A stretch of DNA of 43,016 nt from Paludibacteraceae bacterium (GTDB lineage Bacteria > Bacteroidota > Bacteroidia > Bacteroidales > Paludibacteraceae): positions 1-43,016 of the forward strand of contig JAFRNH010000049.1 in the NCBI GenBank assembly GCA_017430235.1. Reading direction: 5' to 3'. The notes beneath the pieces are model-generated. The model was not told the origin of the DNA. It saw nothing but the letters and a program-made list of their open reading frames with translations, and did no database searches. This document shows, one piece after another, positions 17,468-24,641 of the stretch. A program made the translations under genes and the position numbers. Position 1 is the stretch's first letter; the number at the start of each line of letters is the position of its first letter.

Positions 17468-17483
17468 AAATATAGAATCCACC
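17468..17483 (-). repeat. dispersed repeat copy C
   Basis: On the minus strand it reads GGTGGATTCTATATTT. It lies between the TolC and HlyD genes. With GTGGAT at 17462-17467 it makes a shorter inverted repeat (GTGGAT ... ATCCAC). Confidence 0.5.
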
Positions 17484-17504
17484 ATAATTTAATGACATAT
17501 TATC

Positions 17505-18500
17505 ATGAGCAAAAAAAATAAAAAAGAGAACGTCAACATCGCCATTGCGTTTGTTGTTCTTTTAGCCATCGTATTAATTATCACATTAATCGGAGTGTTC
17601 TCTATGAAATCTGGCGAAGAGATCATCCAAGGAGAAGTTGAATATACTGAGTTGAGAATTTCAGGCAAATTACCTGCCAGAATCGACAAGTTCCTTGTAA
17701 AAGAGGGCACTTATGTAAAGGAGGGCGACTCTCTCGTCATTTTAGACAGTCCTGAAATCGAAGCTAAATTGAAACAAGCACGTGCAGCAGAGAAAGCTGC
17801 ATCGGCACTTAACCAAAAAGCAAACAAAGGTGCTTCTGAAGAGCAGATCAAAGCAGCTTATGAGATGTGGCAAAAAGCACAAGCTGGATTAGAAGTGGCA
17901 CAGAAAACTTACGAACGCGTACAATCTCTTTTTGAGAAAGAGGTAGTCCCTGCACAAAAAAGAGACGAAGCAGAGGCCAACTACAAAGCTATGCAAGCAA
18001 CTGAGCAAGCTGCAAAATCTCAATATGAGATGGCTGTCAAAGGTGCATCTGAAGAAGAGAAGGATGCCGCACTTGCTCAACTAAACAGAGCTAAAGGTGC
18101 TGTGGCAGAAGTTCGTTCTTACATGTCAGAAACAATTCTAACCTCTCCTATATCTGGTAAGATCGCAGAGATATTTCCACAAAGAGGTGAATTGGTAGGC
18201 TCTGGTGCGCCAATCATGAACATCATCGATACGGCTGATGTATGGGTGACATTCAATATCAGAGAGGCCGACTATTCAAAATTCATGGAAGGTACCACCT
18301 TTAATGCCATCATTCCAGCATTGGAAAACAAAGAAGTGGTTCTAACCGTCAGTTCAGTGAAAGACCTCGGTTCCTTCGCTGCATGGAAAGCAACAAAGGT
18401 TACTGGTGAGTTCGACTCCAAAACATTTGAAATCAAAGCTGTGCCTAACGATAGAATCGAAGGTCTTATCGGAGGCATGTCTGTTATAATAAAAAAATGA
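17505..18500 (+). CDS. HlyD-family periplasmic adaptor
   Basis: 331 residues. One N-terminal membrane helix (IAIAFVVLLAIVLIITLIGVF in two parts, residues ~11-32), a split lipoyl domain (LPARIDKFLVKEGTYVKEGD ... TSPISGKIAEIFPQRGELV), and between them an alpha-helical hairpin of about 110 residues rich in Ala, Lys and Glu. A beta-barrel part follows (VWVTFNIREADYSKF). It links the inner-membrane permeases to TolC. It overlaps the next gene in ATGA. Confidence 0.93.
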   Translation: MSKKNKKENVNIAIAFVVLLAIVLIITLIGVFSMKSGEEIIQGEVEYTELRISGKLPARIDKFLVKEGTYVKEGDSLVILDSPEIEAKLKQARAAEKAASALNQKANKGASEEQIKAAYEMWQKAQAGLEVAQKTYERVQSLFEKEVVPAQKRDEAEANYKAMQATEQAAKSQYEMAVKGASEEEKDAALAQLNRAKGAVAEVRSYMSETILTSPISGKIAEIFPQRGELVGSGAPIMNIIDTADVWVTFNIREADYSKFMEGTTFNAIIPALENKEVVLTVSSVKDLGSFAAWKATKVTGEFDSKTFEIKAVPNDRIEGLIGGMSVIIKK

Positions 18501-19693
18501 TAGAATATAGAAAGATGGAAAACTATTCAACCATAAAAAGGATTTGGATGATCATGGTTCGTGAGTGGCGCATACTCACTTCCAGAAGGATATATCTTAT
18601 TGCCATGGTTGGAGCACCACTATTCTGCGTCGTCTTCTTTTTCTCCCTTATGGAAAAAGGATTGCCCGAGAATTTGCCCGTTGCCGTGGTCGACATGGAC
18701 AATTCAAACATATCCAGAAGACTGACCAGGCAGCTAGATAATTTCAAACAGACTGATGTGGTAGCCCATTGCACCTCCTTTCACGAGGCAAGGAAACTTG
18801 TTCAGCAAGGTTCTGCATACGGCATCTATTATATTCCTGAAGGCCTGGAACATGACATCCTATCATTCCGTCAACCAAAAGTCTCTTTCTACACCAACAA
18901 CTCATATATTATTGCTGGTTCCCTTCTTTTCAGGGATATGAAGACTTTATCCATATTGGGTTCTGCATACGTGGCAAGAGAACTACGCTATGCCAAAGGT
19001 CAGACGGAAAGACAAGCTATGGCAGAAATCCAACCGATTGCCATCGAGACCCATCCGATAGGAAATCCATGGATCAACTATGCAGTCTATCTCTGCAACA
19101 CCATTCTGCCCGGCCTGCTATGTGTCATGATTGTCATCACCACTGTTTTCGCCCTCGGTTCTGAGGTAAAAAGCAGACGGTCGAATGAGTTACTACGAAT
19201 TGCAAAAGATGACATACTAACTGTAATGATTGGGAAATTATTACCTCACACGTTGATTTATTTCTTAATCATCACATTCATAGAAGTAATGTTGTACAGT
19301 TATATGCACTTCCCGTGTCAGAACGGATTGGGATCGATGCTCATTGTATCCTATCTATTTGTGCTGGCATGTGAGTCGATCGCAGTCTTCTTCTATGCAC
19401 TTATTCCTATTCTACGAATAGCTTTGAGTTTGTCAGCTTTCTTCTGCATGCTTTCATTCTCCATCAGCGGATTTACATTTCCAGTCTCTGAGATGCATCC
19501 AATACTACAAACATGGGCAACAGTATTCCCTTTAAGACATTTCTTCCTATTGTATGTGGATAATGCTCTGAATGGAATATCATTCTGCTACTCATGGGGT
19601 TCTTACGTGGCACTCGTGCTCTTTATGTTCCTACCGCTTTTGAGTTCATGGCGGTTGAAAACAGTTTATAAATATGATGTTTACGATATATAG
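18497..19693 (+). CDS. ABC-2 type permease, first of two
   Basis: 398 residues. An N-terminal helix (IYLIAMVGAPLFCVVFFFSLM) is followed by a large external domain (about residues 55-190, with PVAVVDMDNSNISRRLTRQL) and five C-terminal helices, the layout of YbhS/YbhR-type ABC-2 permeases. SEVKSRRSNELL resembles the coupling segment found in this family. The start overlaps the adaptor stop (ATGA); an ATG at 18515 is a possible alternative. No ATP-binding protein is encoded in this operon, which is unusual for the type. Confidence 0.88.
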   Translation: MIEYRKMENYSTIKRIWMIMVREWRILTSRRIYLIAMVGAPLFCVVFFFSLMEKGLPENLPVAVVDMDNSNISRRLTRQLDNFKQTDVVAHCTSFHEARKLVQQGSAYGIYYIPEGLEHDILSFRQPKVSFYTNNSYIIAGSLLFRDMKTLSILGSAYVARELRYAKGQTERQAMAEIQPIAIETHPIGNPWINYAVYLCNTILPGLLCVMIVITTVFALGSEVKSRRSNELLRIAKDDILTVMIGKLLPHTLIYFLIITFIEVMLYSYMHFPCQNGLGSMLIVSYLFVLACESIAVFFYALIPILRIALSLSAFFCMLSFSISGFTFPVSEMHPILQTWATVFPLRHFFLLYVDNALNGISFCYSWGSYVALVLFMFLPLLSSWRLKTVYKYDVYDI

Positions 19694-19704
19694 GAGGATT
19701 TAAG

Positions 19705-20895
19705 ATGAACCGATTTTTCAAACAAATAAAGGAGGGAATTTCAGACCTACTCATTGTTTGGTACGATGAACTTCGTAGCATCTTATCAGACGCAGCTGTC
19801 ATACTACTATTCTTTGCGGCGCCCCTACTCTATCCATTGGTCTACGGATTCCTCTACAACCAAGAGGTGGCCAAGGAGGCAAAACTTGTGGTGGTTGATC
19901 TATGCAATTCTCCTGAATCAAGAGAATTTCGTCGCCTATGTGACGCCACAAGAGATGTTAACGTCGTAGCCACCTGCACCAACATGGAAGAAGCAAAAGA
20001 AATGCTCAGGAGAAAAGAGGCTTATGGAATTCTGAAATTTCCCGATGATTTTTCCAAATGTCTTGCAAACAGAGAAAAAGCCAACATACAACTCTACTCA
20101 GACATGAGCAGTTTATTGTATTACAAATGCTTTCTGCTGACTGCAACTGAGGTGTCACTAAAGATGAACAAAGACATTCAGATATGCCGAATGGAAAATG
20201 CCACCGAGCGCGAAGCTGAAGTAACCATCACTCCACTCGACTACGAAGAGGTCGCTTTCTATAACACACAAAGCGGATTTGATAGCTTCTTGCTTCCAGC
20301 CTTCTTAATTCTGCTCATTCAACAGACTCTTATCATAGGCATCTGCGTGCTCTCGGGCGACACTTACGATCGCAAGCGATTCCATAGAATGACCCCAATC
20401 CTTCGTCATAAACGAGGAACATTTCGTATTGTGTTTGGAAAGGCTTTGTGTTACTTGATGATATATCTCATTTCAAGTTTTTATCTACTATTCATAGTAC
20501 CACAAATCTTTTCACTTCCACAGATAGGAAACCCTTTGCATATCATCTCCTTCCTACTTCCTTACATCGTTGCTTGTACATTCTTCGGAATGTCTCTCAG
20601 CATCTTCATCAAGGAAAAGGAAGCACCTTATATCTTACTGGTTTTCTTATCTCTCATTTTCTTGTTTATTTCAGGTGTGTCATGGCCAGGATCTGCCGTA
20701 CCTCCATTCTGGAAATATGTGAGTTATCTGCTCCCTAGCACATTCGGTATTCATGGATTCTTGAAACTAAACTCCACTGGAGCAAAACTTTCAGACATCT
20801 CTTTCGAATACATTGCATTGCTTGTTCAGATTGTCATCTACTTTATATCTGCTTGTCTAATCTATAGGCATAGAATCAAACAAGAGTGCGTGTGA
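19705..20895 (+). CDS. ABC-2 type permease, second of two
   Basis: 396 residues with the same layout as its upstream neighbour: one N-terminal helix (AAVILLFFAAPLLYPLVYGFL), an external domain (KLVVVDLCNSPESREFRRL ... AYGILKFPDDFSKCL), and several C-terminal helices. The two are diverged paralogues and probably form a heterodimer. It starts 11 bases after the first permease and ends the operon, followed by a terminator at 20934. Confidence 0.88.
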   Translation: MNRFFKQIKEGISDLLIVWYDELRSILSDAAVILLFFAAPLLYPLVYGFLYNQEVAKEAKLVVVDLCNSPESREFRRLCDATRDVNVVATCTNMEEAKEMLRRKEAYGILKFPDDFSKCLANREKANIQLYSDMSSLLYYKCFLLTATEVSLKMNKDIQICRMENATEREAEVTITPLDYEEVAFYNTQSGFDSFLLPAFLILLIQQTLIIGICVLSGDTYDRKRFHRMTPILRHKRGTFRIVFGKALCYLMIYLISSFYLLFIVPQIFSLPQIGNPLHIISFLLPYIVACTFFGMSLSIFIKEKEAPYILLVFLSLIFLFISGVSWPGSAVPPFWKYVSYLLPSTFGIHGFLKLNSTGAKLSDISFEYIALLVQIVIYFISACLIYRHRIKQECV

Positions 20896-20933
20896 CAATC
20901 TTTTCTATATGAATAAAACGAGAGCAACCGTAC

Positions 20934-20974
20934 AGAGAGAAGACAATATTCGCGTTGTCTTCTCTCTCTTTTAT
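20934..20974 (+). terminator. Rho-independent terminator of the efflux operon
   Basis: AGAGAGAAGACAA (20934-20946) pairs with TTGTCTTCTCTCT (20955-20967) around an 8-base loop, followed by CTTTTATT. A 13-base-pair stem. Confidence 0.88.
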
Positions 20975-20975
20975 T

Positions 20976-20991
20976 GGTGGTTTCTATAAAT
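20976..20991 (+). repeat. dispersed repeat copy D
   Basis: GGTGGTTTCTATAAAT, directly after the efflux terminator and 37 bases upstream of the GH3 -7 box. Differs from copy A at one base. Confidence 0.55.
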
Positions 20992-21028
20992 AACCTTTTC
21001 ATTCATTTCCTTTTTCGTCCATTTTTAC

Positions 21029-21036
21029 TACCTTTG
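21029..21036 (+). promoter_or_regulatory. -7 promoter box for the GH3 gene
   Basis: TACCTTTG, 58 bases before the ATG at 21095. It is bracketed by repeat copies D (upstream) and E (just downstream). Confidence 0.65.
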
Positions 21037-21043
21037 TTTTTAT

Positions 21044-21069
21044 GGTGAATCTTATATATAGAATCCACC
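21044..21069. repeat. dispersed repeat copy E, full palindrome
   Basis: Arms GGTGAATCTTATA (21044-21056) and TATAGAATCCACC (21057-21069) form an imperfect 26-base palindrome with 10 of 13 positions matching. It starts about where transcription from the -7 box at 21029 should begin, so it would be the 5' end of the GH3 mRNA. Confidence 0.6.
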
Positions 21070-21094
21070 TTACGAATCAATAAAATCAGACATC

Positions 21095-23413
21095 ATGACA
21101 ATTACAAAAAAAGTTTTTTCCATAATGCTACTATCTTCCGCCATCATATCTTGCTCTACCCAACATAAAGAGATAAATCCCATTGACCAATTATACAATC
21201 AGATGACTCAAGAAGAACGCATTGCGCAACTTCATGGTATTCATCTCGAACAATTCTTCAATGATAGCAATCAATTGGACACCAACAAATGCAAAGCTTT
21301 ATTGTCTAACGGTGTTGGTCACTTCTCCCAATTCGCTGTCACACAAAGGAAAACACCGGATCAACTGCGCGACATGGTGGAGCAGATGCAACAATGGCTC
21401 ATTCACAACACACCCAACGGCATACCCGCCCTCTTTCATGAAGAGGTGCTCTCTGGTATTGCCTCGTATGAAGCTACGGTCTATCCTCAACAAATAGGTC
21501 TTGCATGCTCCTTCAACCCAGAATTAGCAGAGAAAAAGACTTATCAAACAGCCACTTCCCTGCGCAAGATTGGGGGGTGTCTAGCTCTATCTCCCATGGT
21601 CGACATCATTCGAAACCCCTCTTTTAACAGATTGGAAGAGTCGTATGGCGAAGATGCCTACTTGTCATCTGTCATGGGTGTAGCCTTTGTGAAAGGTCTT
21701 CAACACGACGACCTCTCCAACGGTATAGCTGCTTGCACCAAACACTTCCTTGGCTACGGAGGCGGAGGCAATGCAGAAGAGAAAGAGTTGATTGAGGAGA
21801 TTCTCATGCCTCATGAGACCATCATTCGTTTAGCAAACAGCAAAGTGATCATGACCGGCTACCATGCCATACGGGATACGAAATGCGTGGCAAACACCTA
21901 TATTCAGAAATCGATTCTAAGAGACTATCTTCATTTCGATGGATTAACGGTTAGCGACTATGGTTCCATCGATCAACTGTCTGAAAAAGATGCCATCCAC
22001 CGTGCTGCAGCAGCAATCAATGCTGGTAACGATGTGGATTTCCCTGACGGTGACAGTTATCGTTACTTACAAGAAGCCATCCAACAAAAGCTTGTCAAAC
22101 AAGAAACCTTGGAAAGCGCCGTGAAAAGGGTGTTAAAACTAAAAAAGGAACTTGGCCTGCTCAACAAAAAAGAACAATTCGGAGCAAGCGGTCACATTCA
22201 ATTTGACACTCCAGAAGAACGGCAAACTGCCTATCAACTGGCATCTCAGTCTGTCGTCATGCTGCGTAACAATGGTGTTTTGCCTATAAAAGAGTCTAAG
22301 AAGATTGCCCTTGTCGGACCTAATGCGAATAGTATGTGGGCCATGTTGGGCGACTACTCCTACCACTCCATGCGTTATTTCTGGCAATTGGAATTGGAAG
22401 ATGACATGCATCCTCATATCGTCAGTCTAAAAGAGGGACTTACGAATAAACTTCCACAAGGATTCTCCCTTCAATACAGTCGTGGATGCGACTGGACAGA
22501 AAAGGTGGAAACCATCATCGAAGATGCAGGCGACGAACGTGCAGCTTACATGAAATCTATCCAAAATAGAAAAATAGATAGCGGAGAAGAGGCGAATGCA
22601 GATGAAGCCATCCGACTAGCGGTCCAAAGTGATGTGATCATTGCAGCCATGGGTGAAAATGTCATCCTATGTGGAGAGAACAGAGACCGTCTGCACCTAC
22701 GTCTTCCTGGAGAGCAGGAGCAATTCGTGGAGAAACTGATTGCCACGGGCAAACCTGTCGTTCTAATCCTCTTTGGAGGAAGGGCTCAAGTCATCTCTGG
22801 GATAGCAGAAAAATGCGCCGCTATCATTCAAGCATGGTATCCAGGAGAAGAGGGCGGTAACGCCTTAGCTGATATACTCTATGGTAATATCAGTCCTTCT
22901 GGCAAATTGTCAGTCTCCTACCCTGCACAAGAGCTACACGAGCCCATCTGTTATAATTATGGATTAAACAACGACCCTCGCATCGCCTATCCTTTCGGCT
23001 ACGGACTATCGTACACCACATTCAAATATGACCATCTACAAATGGAGAATCAAGCATCTATTCTTACCGATCGTTTCAATGTGAGTTGCGAAATCACCAA
23101 TACAGGCTCCGTGGCTGCGGATGAGATAGTCCAACTCTATCTCTCTCCTATCGATCATCCAGAACATTTCAAACCAATTCAACTACAAGGATTCAAGCGC
23201 GTCTCCCTGCAACCTGGAGAGACCAAAGAAGTGCACTTTGCCGTTTCTCCCCATCAGTTTAGTTATTACAACAACGGAGAATGGACTATCGACAGAGGCA
23301 AATATCAAATCAAAATCGGTGCTTCCTCTTCCGACATCCGTTTAAGTGGTGAAATCGAACTAATCGGAGAACCACAGAAAATGCCTCTTCGAACCAACTA
23401 TTTCGCAGAATAA
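21095..23413 (+). CDS. GH3 family beta-glycosidase lipoprotein
   Basis: 772 residues. A lipoprotein signal ends at C20 (AIISC). The GH3 barrel carries the catalytic nucleophile D288 in DGLTVSDYGSID, and substrate-site motifs EESYGEDAYL, CTKHFLGYG and ALFHEEVLSG. The second alpha/beta domain has VVMLRNNGVLPI and GENRDRLHLRLPGEQEQFV. A C-terminal fibronectin-III-like domain (LYLSPIDHPEHFKPIQLQGF in two parts, then FSYYNNGEWTIDRGKYQIKIG) completes the usual three-domain form. It likely removes beta-linked glucose or xylose from oligosaccharides; specificity cannot be read from sequence. No SusC/D pair is nearby. Confidence 0.93.
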   Translation: MTITKKVFSIMLLSSAIISCSTQHKEINPIDQLYNQMTQEERIAQLHGIHLEQFFNDSNQLDTNKCKALLSNGVGHFSQFAVTQRKTPDQLRDMVEQMQQWLIHNTPNGIPALFHEEVLSGIASYEATVYPQQIGLACSFNPELAEKKTYQTATSLRKIGGCLALSPMVDIIRNPSFNRLEESYGEDAYLSSVMGVAFVKGLQHDDLSNGIAACTKHFLGYGGGGNAEEKELIEEILMPHETIIRLANSKVIMTGYHAIRDTKCVANTYIQKSILRDYLHFDGLTVSDYGSIDQLSEKDAIHRAAAAINAGNDVDFPDGDSYRYLQEAIQQKLVKQETLESAVKRVLKLKKELGLLNKKEQFGASGHIQFDTPEERQTAYQLASQSVVMLRNNGVLPIKESKKIALVGPNANSMWAMLGDYSYHSMRYFWQLELEDDMHPHIVSLKEGLTNKLPQGFSLQYSRGCDWTEKVETIIEDAGDERAAYMKSIQNRKIDSGEEANADEAIRLAVQSDVIIAAMGENVILCGENRDRLHLRLPGEQEQFVEKLIATGKPVVLILFGGRAQVISGIAEKCAAIIQAWYPGEEGGNALADILYGNISPSGKLSVSYPAQELHEPICYNYGLNNDPRIAYPFGYGLSYTTFKYDHLQMENQASILTDRFNVSCEITNTGSVAADEIVQLYLSPIDHPEHFKPIQLQGFKRVSLQPGETKEVHFAVSPHQFSYYNNGEWTIDRGKYQIKIGASSSDIRLSGEIELIGEPQKMPLRTNYFAE

Positions 23414-23433
23414 AACCATTAAATACACAATCA

Positions 23434-23979
23434 ATGAAATATCTTATTGTATCTGACATACATGGTTCATTGCCTCGTTTGAAGCAAGTACTCCAATTTT
23501 ACCATCAAGAGCATTACGAGATGCTTATCATCTTAGGAGACATACTCAATTATGGTCCCCGCAACGGCGTCCCAGAAGGTCTCGATGCATTAGGAATCGC
23601 CAACGAGCTAAACACACTTTCCGATCAGATCGTAGCCGTAAGAGGTAACTGCGACTCTGAAGTGGATCAAATGTTACTCAAATTCCCAATGATGGCCGAC
23701 TATGCCCTGTTGGTGATTGACCAGAAACGAATCTTCCTCACACACGGACATCGCTACAATTCAGAGCAACTACCAGATTTACACGTTGACGTTATGTGCT
23801 ACGGGCACACCCATCGGTGGCTGTTGGAAAAGCAAGAGAACCGCATTGTCTGCAACACAGGAAGCATTACGTTTCCTAAAGAAGAGCGACAACCCACATT
23901 TGCGACAATCGACGAAGACAAATACCTTCGTATTCGCAATCTAGAAGGATTCGTACTGAAAGAGATTCCTTTTGATTAA
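23434..23979 (+). CDS. YfcE-type metallophosphodiesterase
   Basis: 181 residues. All calcineurin-like metal motifs are present: SDIHGSLPRL (DxH), LGDILNYGPRN (GDxxxxG), VRGNCDSEVD (GNCD), THGHRYN (GH) and CYGHTHRW (GHTH). Members of this family cleave phosphodiesters, with unknown physiological substrate. It begins 20 bases after the GH3 gene and may be expressed with it. Confidence 0.92.
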   Translation: MKYLIVSDIHGSLPRLKQVLQFYHQEHYEMLIILGDILNYGPRNGVPEGLDALGIANELNTLSDQIVAVRGNCDSEVDQMLLKFPMMADYALLVIDQKRIFLTHGHRYNSEQLPDLHVDVMCYGHTHRWLLEKQENRIVCNTGSITFPKEERQPTFATIDEDKYLRIRNLEGFVLKEIPFD

Positions 23980-24012
23980 ACAGACTGTCAAATACGATTT
24001 AAAAAGGTGATA

Positions 24013-24037
24013 AGAGAACTCACCCGGATGAATTCTC
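24013..24037. repeat. inverted repeat, possible copy I of the dispersed element
   Basis: GAGAACTCA (24013-24021) and TGAATTCTC (24029-24037) are inverted with 8 of 9 matches and a 7-base spacer. The first arm continues into AGAACTCACC, the core of the dispersed element. It lies between the phosphoesterase gene and the T9SS cargo gene; no T-run follows, so it does not look like a normal terminator. Confidence 0.4.
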
Positions 24038-24140
24038 ATTGTCGTTAACTGAATAAAAATGTGGTTTCGTTTAATAATATATTTACGAATCAAAAAAAAT
24101 CGTAATATTGCGTTTTGAAATATTAATTAAACATAAAAGT

Positions 24141-24641
24141 ATGAAAAACACGCTATTACTTATTACGTTTGGACTAATCGTTGGGTGTTTTAATGTTTGG
24201 GGCGAAGGACTCGCAGCGAAAATTACGGTAGAGACAAACGACCATGCACAACAATCAATTGATGTGTATGAATCCGGCAAAATGTATTTTTCCGATGATT
24301 TTTTAGTGATTGAACAGAGTGAAAATGCAGAATCGAGACAAAATCCTTTTAAAATCAATCTGAAGGATGTAACAAAACTATTATTCTCTGACAAAGGATG
24401 GTCAAAGGCCAATGACACCTATGTGTCATCGTTCGATCTCTTTCCGAATCCTGCGAAAGAGTTCATCACGGTCCGTACCCCTTTCGATGAAGAGAGTTCT
24501 TATACGATTCTTAACATGAAAGGCGAAGTGGTCAAATCAGGGAAAATAAACAATGGAGGAACAATAGATGTCACCTCTCTTCCTGCTGGAATGTATTTAA
24601 TGAATATCGGTAACATGTATATTAAATTCAACAAGATATGA
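24141..24641 (+). CDS. small T9SS cargo protein
   Basis: 166 residues from the ATG at 24141; earlier in-frame codons lack a signal peptide in front. Signal peptide MKNTLLLITFGLIVGCFNVWG. The middle (ITVETNDHAQQSIDVYES ... INLKDVTKLLFSD) resembles the strand module found in many secreted Bacteroidales proteins. The last 75 residues are a type A sorting domain: FDLFPNPAKEFITV, ILNMKGEVVKSG, SLPAGMYLMNIGNMYIKF. A surface location is expected. Its stop overlaps the start of the next gene in ATGA, so the two are coupled. A weak -7-like box (TAATATTG) is at 24103-24110. Confidence 0.82.
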   Translation: MKNTLLLITFGLIVGCFNVWGEGLAAKITVETNDHAQQSIDVYESGKMYFSDDFLVIEQSENAESRQNPFKINLKDVTKLLFSDKGWSKANDTYVSSFDLFPNPAKEFITVRTPFDEESSYTILNMKGEVVKSGKINNGGTIDVTSLPAGMYLMNIGNMYIKFNKI

